Shown: positions 1-9,715, counted from the first letter of the stretch. The stretch is 64,000 nt of DNA from JAHEJA01 sp965657215 (GCA_965657215.1 CBFHNR010000012.1:1-64000), one strand, 5' to 3'. The notes: a model not told the origin generated them from the sequence alone. Translations and numbers: made by a program.

Positions 1-1133
1 ATCAGGCTATGCACCATTGAGGTATCAGGCGATAGAACGCCCCCCTCCACGCTTTGCTTCCAATAGGCCCAGCGCGCTTCATTTCGCTTGGTTTCCATGG
101 CTTTTTGCCGTCCCAATTCAGTTGGAACATCATCCCCACGGATGTAGCCGCGTCGTATCAACAACCTGCGCGTTCGTGGTTCATAAATCGGCCGATCCTG
201 CGCCAAAGCAAGCAATCCTTGGGTCAGGTGAACACGCGACTGAAAGGACCAAAACCGCAAGCTTGCCGCCAAGACACCGCGTTCTGGGGCCAAAAGAAAG
301 GAGACCACAAAAATAGCAAAAGCCACGAGGACGATGATAGGACCAGCAGGCAAATTTGGGGCAAACCCAGATAGCGTTGCGCCGAAATAGCCCGATATCC
401 CACCAAACAGACCAGACAATTTCAAGATGACATCGCTTTTCTCTGACCAAAACCGCGCTGCTACAGCGGGGATTATCAGCAAGGCCACGATGAGGATAAG
501 GCCAACGACGCTCATCCCGATGACCGTGACCGTCAAGGTTACGCCCAGAATAACGGCATCCACGCGACCGACCCGATATCCCAAAGCTTGGGCATAGGTT
601 TCATCAAAGGCGACTATGCGCATGGGACGTCGAAAAAGGATCACGATTGCCGTCACCGCTAAGGCAAGCATCGCAATCACAAGGGCATCGTTCCAAAGCA
701 TACCCGCCGTTGATCCGAGCAAAAAGCTCTGCAATCCCGCTTGGTTTCCAAAGGGCATTGATTGGATCAACGTCAGGATCACCACGCCAAACGAAAAGAA
801 AGTCGACAACACGGCCCCGATTGCAGCGTCTTGGGATAGTCTTGTTTTGCGCACCAATAGGGACACGCACCACAGGCCAAGTCCGGCGCTTATCGCTGAT
901 CCGATCAATAATCCGGGTAAGAACCGACCACTACCGCCAAACATGGCCATGATGATGAACGCAATACCCAACCCCGGAAGCGTCGCATGTGAAATCGCGT
1001 CACTAACCAGCGAATTTTTTCGAAGATACAAATAGGTTCCAGATAGCCCCGCAGCCAACCCCAACAAAGTTGCGCCTATCGTCACGAGCGTCGCATTATA
1101 TCCCAGTTGAAGCGTCAAACTCTGCCAAAGCAT
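1..1133 (-). CDS. sitC: Metal (Mn/Fe-type) ABC transporter permease, 3' end beyond window
   Basis: Inner-membrane channel subunit of a divalent-metal ABC importer of the ZnuB/MntB/TroC family. The minus strand reads open from an ATG at 1133 to the window edge, about 377 codons. The N-terminal part is a series of hydrophobic segments, including a conserved stretch near 'SDAISHATLPGLG'. The last roughly 110 visible residues are polar, with 'RRLLIRRGYIRGDD', so this is the variant with a cytoplasmic C-terminal extension. Its ATG overlaps the stop of the ATPase gene (TGATG), so translation is coupled. A second permease, usual in Sit systems, would lie off the left edge. Metal preference is inferred from the binding protein and operator, not from this subunit. 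Confidence 0.85.
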   Translation of the reverse strand, partial: MLWQSLTLQLGYNATLVTIGATLLGLAAGLSGTYLYLRKNSLVSDAISHATLPGLGIAFIIMAMFGGSGRFLPGLLIGSAISAGLGLWCVSLLVRKTRLSQDAAIGAVLSTFFSFGVVILTLIQSMPFGNQAGLQSFLLGSTAGMLWNDALVIAMLALAVTAIVILFRRPMRIVAFDETYAQALGYRVGRVDAVILGVTLTVTVIGMSVVGLILIVALLIIPAVAARFWSEKSDVILKLSGLFGGISGYFGATLSGFAPNLPAGPIIVLVAFAIFVVSFLLAPERGVLAASLRFWSFQSRVHLTQGLLALAQDRPIYEPRTRRLLIRRGYIRGDDVPTELGRQKAMETKRNEARWAYWKQSVEGGVLSPDTSMVHSL

Positions 1134-1918
1134 CAGCCAAGCCCCATCACATCCAATTGGGATGTCGCGAGCTTTCCACCATAAGCCGCCTGCAAGTTAT
1201 CTGTTGTAAAGACATCGGCCGTCGGTCCTGCCGCAACTATGGATTTATTGATGAGCACCACTTGGTCAAAATAATCTGGCACTGTCGCCAAATCATGATG
1301 CACGACAACGACTGTTTTTCCAGCGGAACGAAGGTCTTTCAAAACCGTGATGATCGCTTTTTCGGTTGCCGCATCCACACCTGCAAAGGGTTCGTCCAAT
1401 AGATAAACATCTGCGTCTTGCACCAAGGCGCGCGCCAAAAACACCCGTTGTTGTTGGCCCCCCGATAATTGACCGATCTGACGTTGGGCAAAATCGACCA
1501 TTCCAACACGCTCAAGCGCCGAGGCCACCCGTGCCTTGTGATCCCGTTTAATCCGCCCCAATAGACCAAGTTTGGAATACAGCCCCATCATGACAACGTC
1601 TTGAACCGTCGCAGGGAAATCCCAATCAATCGAGGCGCGTTGTGGGACATAGGCCACCGCATCACGACTATTCTTGAGCGACCCACCAAACCACGAAATC
1701 TGACCTGAGAGGCGCGGAATGATGTCCATTGCAGCCTTTAGCATGGTCGATTTACCCGCACCATTTGGACCAACAATGGCCGTCATGGTTTCAGAGGAAA
1801 TGTCCAAATCCACAGAAAACACAGCCGGCTCCGCCCCGTAAGACACGGTTAAACCACGAATGCCAAGGACGGGGTTTCGCCCGACCTGATCGGCAATGAT
1901 ATGTCCCTGTGCGTTCAT
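1133..1918 (-). CDS. sitB: Metal ABC transporter ATP-binding protein
   Basis: ATPase that powers metal import at the inner membrane, 261 aa, the usual length. Walker A GPNGAGKS is at residues 50-57, the ABC signature LSGGQQQR at 151-158, and Walker B VYLLDEP at 171-177, followed by a switch histidine in 'VVVHHDLA'. It abuts the binding-protein gene upstream (stop at 1919, start at 1918) and overlaps the permease start downstream. All three genes therefore form one minus-strand operon, read from the palindromic operator at 2930-2950. Confidence 0.9.
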   Translation of the reverse strand: MNAQGHIIADQVGRNPVLGIRGLTVSYGAEPAVFSVDLDISSETMTAIVGPNGAGKSTMLKAAMDIIPRLSGQISWFGGSLKNSRDAVAYVPQRASIDWDFPATVQDVVMMGLYSKLGLLGRIKRDHKARVASALERVGMVDFAQRQIGQLSGGQQQRVFLARALVQDADVYLLDEPFAGVDAATEKAIITVLKDLRSAGKTVVVVHHDLATVPDYFDQVVLINKSIVAAGPTADVFTTDNLQAAYGGKLATSQLDVMGLG

Positions 1919-2872
1919 CTAATGACCCAGCTTTCCAAGGCGACCCGTTTCGGGCGCTTCACCACCCAAGGCGCGGGTGATCGTGGTAATGTTGTGATCG
2001 ATCATGCCGAGGTAGGTTCCCTCATAGGTTCCTTCAGCCCCCATCGCATCAGAGAACAATTCGCCCCCAAGAGCGAGGGTATGACCCTGTGCAGCGGCGC
2101 CTTCGATCAAGGCCTGTAAATTCCGTGAGGATACGGAGCTTTCGACAAAGACGGCTTGGATGTTTCGCTTGACCAAAACATCCACCAATTCCGTGATCCG
2201 AAACACACCCGCCTCGGCATTAGTGGAAATACCTTGGATACCAATGACCTCAATACCATAAGCCTTCCCTAGATACCCAAAGGCATCATGCGCCGTAACC
2301 AGAACGCGAGACTCAGTCGGGATGGTTTGAAAACAGGTACGCGCATAGGCATCCAGCGCAACAAGCTCTTGATTATAGGCATCAAGTGATGCTTGAAGCT
2401 TGGCGCTTTGGTCAGGGAGCCGCTGAATAAGCTCGTTTGCAACAGTCTGTGCAACCTCGATCCAAAGATTGGGGTCCATCCAAACATGTGGGTCAAATCG
2501 GTCTGATCCAACTGCGTAAGGCAGTAGTGAGCCTGTATCAATGCCGTTAGTCGCAGCAATGACAGGACGGCGACGTTCCAATTTCTCAAAGAAGCTCGCC
2601 ATTTGCATTTCTAGCTCTAACCCATGACGAATGGTCAAATCAGCCTGCGTCATCGACATAATCGCGCTGGGCGTGTGACGGTAGGAATGCGGGTCGACCC
2701 CTGGTCCCATGAGACCTTTTACGTCGACTAAATCCTGACCAATTGCGCGAACCAAATCCGCCAACATGCTTGTCGTTGCAACAACGGTTAACCGATCCTG
2801 AGCCACTGCAGGCAGTGCAGAAATCATCGGAGCTGTCAGGATCAATTTTGTAAAATTTCGACGGGTAAACAT
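1919..2872 (-). CDS. sitA: Metal ABC transporter substrate-binding protein, Tat-exported
   Basis: Periplasmic metal-binding protein of the ZnuA/PsaA/SitA family, 317 aa from the ATG at 2872. I prefer this start to the longer frame from 2926 because it begins 'MFTRRNFTKL', a good twin-arginine motif followed by a hydrophobic run and an 'AVAQ' cleavage site; the longer start would bury it. Candidate ligands are His in 'DPHSYRHT', His in 'DPHVWMDP', Glu in 'VFVESSVSS' and Asp in 'LFSDAMG'. There is no His-rich loop of the ZnuA kind. The His-His-Glu-Asp set is that of manganese/iron-type proteins, and a Mur-like box upstream supports manganese. Confidence 0.88.
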   Translation of the reverse strand: MFTRRNFTKLILTAPMISALPAVAQDRLTVVATTSMLADLVRAIGQDLVDVKGLMGPGVDPHSYRHTPSAIMSMTQADLTIRHGLELEMQMASFFEKLERRRPVIAATNGIDTGSLLPYAVGSDRFDPHVWMDPNLWIEVAQTVANELIQRLPDQSAKLQASLDAYNQELVALDAYARTCFQTIPTESRVLVTAHDAFGYLGKAYGIEVIGIQGISTNAEAGVFRITELVDVLVKRNIQAVFVESSVSSRNLQALIEGAAAQGHTLALGGELFSDAMGAEGTYEGTYLGMIDHNITTITRALGGEAPETGRLGKLGH

Positions 2873-2929
2873 CAACCTATCCCTTTTGGTTTGATCAAAA
2901 CATAGACTGTGAGCATTCAGAGTCAATGC

Positions 2930-2950
2930 AATTGCGAATTATTCGCAATT
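2930..2950. promoter_or_regulatory. 21-bp palindrome, candidate Mur (Mn2+-Fur family) operator
   Basis: AATTGCGAAT-T-ATTCGCAATT is a perfect 10-1-10 palindrome centred at 2940. It is 57 bp upstream of the sitA start and 77 bp upstream of the divergent deoC start. Its core fits the pattern TGCRAATNATTYGCA, which resembles the alphaproteobacterial Mur box. Repression of the transporter by manganese-loaded Mur is therefore likely (inference). Zur and Irr boxes, as I know them, have different cores. Confidence 0.65.
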
Positions 2951-3027
2951 AAGTTTGCCCGAACGATCTTGCCTTGCCGCAAAGGGCGTGTCAGGGTTTA
3001 GACAAGTTTAAGTGCATTAGGTTAGAC

Positions 3028-3996
3028 ATGACACATCACTCTTCTCTGGGATCAATTCCCCGAAATCCAGGAATGGCGCTCGATCTGGATTGGGTTCTGT
3101 CCTCACAGGCCAATACATCCGCCATTGAACGGCGCGCTGCTGGATTTGCAGCACGTCGGTCCGTTAAAAAGGAATTTCAAGCCGCTTGGCTCCTGAAGGC
3201 CATTACCCTTATCGACCTGACAACGCTGTCGGGCGATGACACGCCCGCACGTGTTCAGCGGCTCTGTGCCAAGGCAAAATCACCTGTTCGCCAAGACCTA
3301 ATGGACGCTATGGGCATGCCTGCGATCACAACAGGGGCGGTTTGTGTTTATCACGATATGATTACCCCTGCTCTTGAGGCGCTTCGTGGAACAGACATCC
3401 CAGTTGCAGCTGTGTCCACTGGCTTTCCCGCGGGTCTCTCGCCATTTCCATTGCGCGTGGCAGAAATCGAAGCAAGCGTCGCAGAAGGCGCACAAGAGAT
3501 TGATATCGTGATTTCACGCCGCCATGTCCTCACCGGAAATTGGCAAGCGCTTTATGACGAAATGAAAGCCTTTCGCGCGGCCTGTGGTGAGGCGCATGTC
3601 AAAGCCATCCTAGCCACGGGTGAACTCGGCAGCCTCCGCAATGTCGCGCGCGCCTCACTGGTTTGCATGATGGCAGGAGCCGATTTCATCAAGACCTCCA
3701 CAGGCAAAGAAAGCGTAAACGCAACCTTGCCCGTGTCCTTGGTCATGGTGCGCGCCATTCGTGACTATTTCAACGCCACAGGGTTCCGCGTTGGCTACAA
3801 GCCTGCTGGCGGTATCTCCAAGGCCAAAGACTCCCTCGTTTATCTGAGCCTCATCAAAGAAGAGCTTGGGAATGACTGGTTACGCCCAGAGCTGTTCCGC
3901 TTTGGCGCCTCTAGCTTGCTTGGGGATATTGAACGACAACTCGAACACCATGTGACGGGCGCATACTCCGCCGCCAACCGCCACGCTTTGGGTTAG
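3028..3996 (+). CDS. deoC: Deoxyribose-phosphate aldolase
   Basis: Cleaves 2-deoxyribose 5-phosphate to glyceraldehyde 3-phosphate and acetaldehyde in deoxynucleoside catabolism. From the ATG at 3028 the protein is 322 aa, longer than E. coli DeoC because of an N-terminal extension like that of eukaryotic-type DeoC. The Schiff-base lysine motif 'DFIKTSTGKESVN' and the second active-site lysine in 'GYKPAGGI' are both present. The upstream in-frame ATG at 2974 would add 18 residues that do not look conserved. The aldehyde dehydrogenase starts 9 bp downstream, so the two are probably co-transcribed, which suits disposal of the acetaldehyde. Confidence 0.93.
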   Translation: MTHHSSLGSIPRNPGMALDLDWVLSSQANTSAIERRAAGFAARRSVKKEFQAAWLLKAITLIDLTTLSGDDTPARVQRLCAKAKSPVRQDLMDAMGMPAITTGAVCVYHDMITPALEALRGTDIPVAAVSTGFPAGLSPFPLRVAEIEASVAEGAQEIDIVISRRHVLTGNWQALYDEMKAFRAACGEAHVKAILATGELGSLRNVARASLVCMMAGADFIKTSTGKESVNATLPVSLVMVRAIRDYFNATGFRVGYKPAGGISKAKDSLVYLSLIKEELGNDWLRPELFRFGASSLLGDIERQLEHHVTGAYSAANRHALG

Positions 3997-4005
3997 GAAA
4001 AAGAC

Positions 4006-6351
4006 ATGACGATACAAGAGATTTTTGACACCATGGACTATGGAACCGCCCCAGAATCCCCCAAGGCCGCTTTGGATTGGATTGCTTCGCATAATGGCCA
4101 GTTTGGGCACTATATCAATGGATCCTTCACCGAGGCGGGAACAGGGTTCGACACGCGCAACCCTGCAACAGGCGAACCCCTTGCAACGGTGAGCCAAGCA
4201 ACCCAAGCCAACATTGACGCCGCGGTTCAGGCCGCCAAAAAGGCGCAATCTGACTGGTGGTCACTTGGGGCGCATGGACGGGCAAAGGTGCTCTATGCAC
4301 TTGCGCGATTGCTTCAGAAACATGCACGGCTCTTTGCGGTTTTGGAAACCTTGGACAACGGGAAACCCATTCGGGAATCTCGTGACATCGACATTCCACT
4401 CGCCCAGCGCCATTTCTATTATCACGCAGGCATGGCGCAATTGATGCCCTCCGAATTGCCTGATGCCGAACCGATTGGGGTTTGCGGTCAAATCATTCCG
4501 TGGAACTTTCCCCTCTTGATGTTGGCATGGAAAATTGCACCTGCTTTGGCGATGGGGAACACAGTTGTTCTCAAGCCTGCCGAATATACATCCCTCACCG
4601 CGCTTTTGTTTGCCGAAATTTGCCAAGACGCCGGCGTTCCAAAGGGCGTGGTCAACATTGTAACGGGTGACGGCAACGTTGGTGAAATGATCACCAATCA
4701 CGCGGATATTGACAAAATTGCCTTTACTGGATCGACGGATGTCGGTCGCATGATCCGTCAAACGACTGCTGGCACTGGCAAGGCCCTCACCCTTGAGCTC
4801 GGTGGGAAATCGCCGTTTATCGTGTTTGATGATGCCGATATTGATAGCGCCATTGAAGGTGTCGTGGACGCCATCTGGTTTAACCAAGGTCAAGTGTGCT
4901 GTGCGGGATCGCGGCTCTTGGTTCAAGAAGGCATCGCGGATAAATTTTATACCAAGCTCAAGGCGCGTATGGATACACTGCGGATTGGTGATCCCTTGGA
5001 TAAATCAATCGACATGGGCGCGATTGTAGATCCTATTCAACGAGAGCGCATCCAATCTATGGTCGATGGCTGTACAACAGGTGAATGTTATCAAGCGAGT
5101 ATTTCCACACAAAACGGATGCTTTTACCCGCCGACTTTGATCACAGGGTTGGGCTCGGCTGATCCCTTGATGCAAGAGGAAATCTTTGGCCCTGTTTTGG
5201 TATCAATGACCTTCCGGACACCCTCCGAGGCGGTTCAAGTCGCCAATAACACGCGCTACGGGCTTGCCGCTTCTATCTGGAGCGAGAACGTCAATTTGTG
5301 CCTTGGCCTTGCGCCCAAGCTCAAAGCGGGCGTGATTTGGATCAATGGCACCAATATGTTTGACGCCTCTGCTGGGTTCGGTGGCATGCGCGAAAGCGGG
5401 TTCGGTCGCGAAGGTGGTTGGGACGGGCTGCGTGCCTACACCAAACCAACAACGGCCTCGCATCCGATAGCCTTGATCGAGCCGAAAACAGGCTCTAACA
5501 CAGGGGATTCTGGCCTAGATCGAACGGCGAAATTGTATATCGGCGGCAAACAATCGCGACCCGACAGCGGATATTCGCGGCCTATCTACGGGGCGAATGG
5601 TCAATTCCTGAGCCATGTGCCAGAAGGCAATAAAAAGGATATTCGCAACGCGGTCGAAGCAGCCCAAGCCGCCTCTGGCTGGTCTGGGACAACAGGCCAC
5701 CTTCGCGCGCAAATCCTGTACTATATCGCGGAAAATCTATCAGCACGCGGCGATGAGTTTGCCCAGCGCATTGACGCCATGACAGGAAACGCAACAGGAC
5801 AATCAGAGGTCAACTGTGCCATTGATCGCCTCTTTACCTATGGCGCATGGGCGGACAAATTTGATGGTCGCGTTTGCAACACACCTCTGCGCGGCGCGAC
5901 CCTTGCCATGAACGAACCCTTGGGTGTTATCGGCGCCTTTTGCCCAGATGAAAGCCCCCTCTTGGGATTGATCTCTGTCATGGCCCCGGCCATCGCCATG
6001 GGGAACAGGGTCATTTTGGTAGCATCCGAGCCCTTCCCCTTGGCCGCGACTGAGTTCTATCAGGTTCTGGACACCTCCGACGTGCCTGCTGGTGTGGTCA
6101 ATATCATAACGGGAACACATTCCGCCTTGGCCGATACAATGGCGCAACATATGGATATCGACGCGGTGTGGAGCTTTTCTTCCTCCGACATTTCCAAGGC
6201 GATCGAACATGGATCGGCCACGAATTTGAAACGGACATGGGTTAATCATGGCAACAACCCTGATTGGACCTCATTAGATGCCCAAGGACAAACATTCCTA
6301 AACGCGGCAACCGAAGTAAAAACCGTCTGGATCCCTTACGGCGAAGGCTGA
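4006..6351 (+). CDS. Aldehyde dehydrogenase, tandem-domain with degenerate second half
   Basis: NAD(P)-dependent aldehyde dehydrogenase, 781 aa, immediately downstream of deoC, so acetaldehyde is the likely substrate (inference). The first roughly 480 residues form a complete enzyme: 'GVCGQIIPWNFP' near 158-169, nucleotide-binding 'FTGSTDVGR' near 240-248, general base E264 in 'LELGGK' and nucleophile C298 in 'GQVCCAG'. From about residue 510 a second ALDH fold begins ('AKLYIGGK'), with 'GVIGAFCPDESPLL' and 'GVVNIITG'. It stops before any catalytic domain, so it has no LELGG or GQxC motif. The second copy is therefore not an enzyme by itself; a structural or oligomerisation role is possible. 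Confidence 0.9.
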   Translation: MTIQEIFDTMDYGTAPESPKAALDWIASHNGQFGHYINGSFTEAGTGFDTRNPATGEPLATVSQATQANIDAAVQAAKKAQSDWWSLGAHGRAKVLYALARLLQKHARLFAVLETLDNGKPIRESRDIDIPLAQRHFYYHAGMAQLMPSELPDAEPIGVCGQIIPWNFPLLMLAWKIAPALAMGNTVVLKPAEYTSLTALLFAEICQDAGVPKGVVNIVTGDGNVGEMITNHADIDKIAFTGSTDVGRMIRQTTAGTGKALTLELGGKSPFIVFDDADIDSAIEGVVDAIWFNQGQVCCAGSRLLVQEGIADKFYTKLKARMDTLRIGDPLDKSIDMGAIVDPIQRERIQSMVDGCTTGECYQASISTQNGCFYPPTLITGLGSADPLMQEEIFGPVLVSMTFRTPSEAVQVANNTRYGLAASIWSENVNLCLGLAPKLKAGVIWINGTNMFDASAGFGGMRESGFGREGGWDGLRAYTKPTTASHPIALIEPKTGSNTGDSGLDRTAKLYIGGKQSRPDSGYSRPIYGANGQFLSHVPEGNKKDIRNAVEAAQAASGWSGTTGHLRAQILYYIAENLSARGDEFAQRIDAMTGNATGQSEVNCAIDRLFTYGAWADKFDGRVCNTPLRGATLAMNEPLGVIGAFCPDESPLLGLISVMAPAIAMGNRVILVASEPFPLAATEFYQVLDTSDVPAGVVNIITGTHSALADTMAQHMDIDAVWSFSSSDISKAIEHGSATNLKRTWVNHGNNPDWTSLDAQGQTFLNAATEVKTVWIPYGEG

Positions 6352-7403
6352 TCCGTCAGCCTGTTCAAAACCTCAAAGGACGGGTATCCATCAGGAACAA
6401 GGCCTTGCGCCGCTTGATATGCGCGCAGGGCCGCATAGGTATTGGGCCCAAAAATGCCATCGGCCCCAAAGGTATCAAACCCTTGACGCGTTAACCCTTC
6501 TTGCAAGGCAATGCGATCAGCGCGTAACAACGCGCGATGGTCCGTCGGCCATTGGGGTGGCTCTGCGCGGCCTGTAATCGCATCCGCTAACAAGCAGACC
6601 GCAAAGACATATGTTTCCGAGCGATTATAGGTTTCAACACAGGCGAAATTCGCACCCACCAAAAACGCAGGACCAGTGACCCCCATAGGGAGAATCAAGG
6701 ACAGGGCATCCTGATCCAAGTCTGTCACCACACCCAAGGCGCGCCACGCATCGGCAGGTTTGGTGATCTGCCGTCCGAGTTGCGTGTAATCAAACCCTTC
6801 TGGAATAGGGACCTCTTGGCCCCAAGTGGCGCCCGTCACCCAATTATGGCATCGCAAATAATTACCGCTCGACGCGAGCGCATCTAGAGGCGATGCCCCC
6901 CATAAATTCGCGATCCCCTCACCAGAAAAGGTAGTTGCGAAATCACGATAAGAGGTGGGCATGAACTGAGTATGACCAAAGGCACCTGCCCAGCTTCCCT
7001 TGATGTCTGAAACGTCAATATCAGTGTCTAACAAAGGCAAAAATGCGTCAAGCTGATCGTTAAACAAAGCTGCGCGGCGACCATCAAAAGCCAAAGTTGC
7101 CAAGGCATCAATCACAGGTATGTCCCCCATGATCTGTCCATAGTTGGTTTCAACGCCCCAGATCGCAACGATCACCGCTGGGTCCACGCCAAAGCGGTCG
7201 GACATTTGCGTCAACTCACCTTCAAAGCGGGCCAACATGGCTTGACCCGTGCTAATCCGGTCCTCGGTCAAAACACGATCCAAATACTGCGCAAGCGTTA
7301 GGGTGAATTCCGCCTGTGAGCGATCTTTTTCAATCACATCCTCGCGGTAATTGGCCTGAATGCCGCGCGCTTGGCACCACGTATGAAACGCTTTCTCTGT
7401 CAT
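6336..7403 (-). CDS. MltB-type lytic murein transglycosylase with peptidoglycan-binding domain, no signal peptide
   Basis: Predicted to cleave peptidoglycan with formation of 1,6-anhydro-MurNAc. The 355-aa product has an SLT/MltB domain with catalytic Glu85 in 'WGVETNYG' and the 'SWAGAFGHTQFMPTSY' block. A PG_binding_1 domain occupies about residues 285-350 ('FGADGIFGPNTYAAL'). The frame begins 'MTEKAFHTWCQARG', directly in the mature fold. The in-frame region upstream is polar and closes at a stop at 7464-7466, so no signal peptide or lipobox can be found. The start overlaps the rnr stop (ATGA). Its 3' end overlaps the converging ALDH gene by 16 bp. Confidence 0.85.
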   Translation of the reverse strand: MTEKAFHTWCQARGIQANYREDVIEKDRSQAEFTLTLAQYLDRVLTEDRISTGQAMLARFEGELTQMSDRFGVDPAVIVAIWGVETNYGQIMGDIPVIDALATLAFDGRRAALFNDQLDAFLPLLDTDIDVSDIKGSWAGAFGHTQFMPTSYRDFATTFSGEGIANLWGASPLDALASSGNYLRCHNWVTGATWGQEVPIPEGFDYTQLGRQITKPADAWRALGVVTDLDQDALSLILPMGVTGPAFLVGANFACVETYNRSETYVFAVCLLADAITGRAEPPQWPTDHRALLRADRIALQEGLTRQGFDTFGADGIFGPNTYAALRAYQAAQGLVPDGYPSFEVLNRLTDQPSP

Positions 7404-9649
7404 CGTGCCTTGCGTTTGACCTGACGCTTGATCTTGTCTGTTTTGCGCTTGTGTTTGGTAAGCTTACGTTTCGCCCCCTTGGAAAATTTGCGCGGTCCTT
7501 TTGGAAGCGCGGCATCCTCAATCGAGAGCAATTCAAAGGCGATGCCACCTGCCACTGGTTCGGCTTCGGTCAAGCGGACGGTGACACGTTGACCTAGCTT
7601 GATGAACATACCTGAATCAGAGCCCATCAGGGTATTTGTCTGGGCATCATAATGGAAATACTCACGCCCCAACGTGCGAATAGGGACGATCCCATCCGCG
7701 CCACTATCATCAATTTTGACAAAGACCCCGAATTTCGCGATGCCACTAATGCGCCCTGTGAATTCCTCGCCTGTTCGTTCAGACAGATAAGCCGCAAGAT
7801 AGCGATCGGTTGTATCGCGTTCTGCTAACATAGACCGTCGTTCAGTTTCGGAAATATGTTTCGCTGTGTCGTCCAGCCGTTCGATTTCCGCAACACTTAG
7901 CCCGTCTTTGCCCCATCCATGGGACGACACCAAAGCGCGGTGAACGATCAAATCGGAATAGCGACGAATGGGGGACGTAAAATGCGCATAGTTTTTCAAG
8001 GCCAGACCAAAGTGCCCGAAATTCACAGGGCTATAATAGGCTTGGGTCATAGAGCGCAATGTCGACATATTGATCAGCTCAGCTTCGGGGGTATCCGTCG
8101 CCGCGCGCAGGAGTTTGTTCAAATGGCGCGTCTGTAGCACCTGACCCTTGGCCAAGACCAAACCTGAAGCCTGCGCCACTTCGCGCAAGGCGTCTAGCTT
8201 GTCTTGTGAGGGCTCTTCGTGAACGCGGAACAAGAGCTGTGATTTCTTGGCAATCAAGGTTTCTGCGGCGGCCACATTGGCGAGGATCATAAATTCCTCA
8301 ATCAAGCGGTGCGCATCCAAGCGATCCTTGAAATTCACAGAGGCCACTTTGCCGTCTTCTGTCAAAACGATTTTGCGTTCTGGCAGATCAAGCTCAAGCG
8401 GTTGCCGTTTTTCCCGCGCATGAACCAGCGCTTCGTAAGCGGCGTAAAGGGGGCGAATAACAGTCTCTAACAAGGGGAAAACCTTGTCATTTACGTGCCC
8501 ATCAACGGCGGCTTGAACCTCTTCGTAATTGAGAGAAGCCGCTGATTTCATCAAACCCCGATGAAAGCTGTGATCTATCTTTTCGCCTTCGGCATTGATC
8601 CGCATCCGAACCGCGATACAGGCGCGTTCGACATGTTCATGCAATGAGCAGAGATCACCTGACAGTCGATCCGGCAACATCGGGACAACGCGATCAGGGA
8701 AATAGCTTGAGTTGCCACGCTTCCACGCTTCGCGATCAAGGGCGCTGTCTGGGGTGACGTAATGTGCCACATCCGCAATTGCGACCCAGATCACGTGACC
8801 GCCCACATTGTCCTCGGCCTCATCCGCATGGGCATAGCAGGCATCATCGTGATCGCGCGCATCATGCGGATCAATGGTGACGAGCGGCACTTCACGAAAA
8901 TCTTCCCGTCCTTTTAGACCCGCAGCCTCATGGCGCTCTGCTTCGTCAATAACGTCGGAGGGGAAATCATCAGGAATGTTATGCTGATGAATTGCAATCA
9001 AGGATACGGCTTTGGGTTGAGAGGGATCGCCCAAACGCTCGACCACTTTGGCGCGGGCTAATCCCATGCGACCCTTGGGACCGCTCTGTTGTGCCTCGAC
9101 CAATTCGCCATCTTTGGCATCATTCGTTGCATGTTCGAGGACGAGCCACTCTTTGCCAGACTTATCAATCGGAACAATGCGCCCGCCTTCTGCGGTTTTG
9201 CGAAACACGCCCAAGACACGGGTTTGGCTTTGACCAATTCGTCGAATGATACGCGCCTCATATTGAAACGCCTCACCGGACACTTCGACCAATTTGCACA
9301 ATGCGCGATCCCCATAGCCCACAGCAGGGTCAGTTGGTTTCAAAACCATTAGGACCAGAGGCTCTTCACCGCTTCCGTGCCATTCGACGGGCCGCGCAAA
9401 CAGATCGCCATCGCTGGTTGGATGCATCATCTGCAACACCGACACAGGCGCAAGACGTTCAGGATCACGATAGGACCTCGACCGTTTTTGTAGGTGCCCT
9501 TCGTCTTCTAGCTGTTTCAAGAGCTGCTTTAGATCAATGCGCGCGGCACCTTTGATCCCAAAAGCTTTGGAGATATCTCGTTTGGACGTCAGGGTCGGGT
9601 TCGCGGAAATCCAATCTAGGACTTCGGCTTTGGAGGGAAGTTTACTCAT
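7400..9649 (-). CDS. rnr: Ribonuclease R
   Basis: Processive 3'-5' exoribonuclease (RNase II/RNB family) that degrades structured RNA; 749 aa, a normal length. An N-terminal winged-helix and OB region precedes the RNB domain, whose metal-binding aspartates are in 'DPHDARDHDDACYA'. An S1 domain ('EFTGRISGIAKFGVFVKID') and a Lys/Arg-rich tail typical of RNase R follow. It lies 66 bp downstream of the DUF2064 gene and overlaps the transglycosylase start by 4 bp. Confidence 0.95.
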   Translation of the reverse strand: MSKLPSKAEVLDWISANPTLTSKRDISKAFGIKGAARIDLKQLLKQLEDEGHLQKRSRSYRDPERLAPVSVLQMMHPTSDGDLFARPVEWHGSGEEPLVLMVLKPTDPAVGYGDRALCKLVEVSGEAFQYEARIIRRIGQSQTRVLGVFRKTAEGGRIVPIDKSGKEWLVLEHATNDAKDGELVEAQQSGPKGRMGLARAKVVERLGDPSQPKAVSLIAIHQHNIPDDFPSDVIDEAERHEAAGLKGREDFREVPLVTIDPHDARDHDDACYAHADEAEDNVGGHVIWVAIADVAHYVTPDSALDREAWKRGNSSYFPDRVVPMLPDRLSGDLCSLHEHVERACIAVRMRINAEGEKIDHSFHRGLMKSAASLNYEEVQAAVDGHVNDKVFPLLETVIRPLYAAYEALVHAREKRQPLELDLPERKIVLTEDGKVASVNFKDRLDAHRLIEEFMILANVAAAETLIAKKSQLLFRVHEEPSQDKLDALREVAQASGLVLAKGQVLQTRHLNKLLRAATDTPEAELINMSTLRSMTQAYYSPVNFGHFGLALKNYAHFTSPIRRYSDLIVHRALVSSHGWGKDGLSVAEIERLDDTAKHISETERRSMLAERDTTDRYLAAYLSERTGEEFTGRISGIAKFGVFVKIDDSGADGIVPIRTLGREYFHYDAQTNTLMGSDSGMFIKLGQRVTVRLTEAEPVAGGIAFELLSIEDAALPKGPRKFSKGAKRKLTKHKRKTDKIKRQVKRKAR

Positions 9650-9715
9650 ATCTGTCGCCTACCATGGAAAACCCAAGCCGTCATCGCCAATTTCGTATGG
9701 CGGCCATGATGGGGC

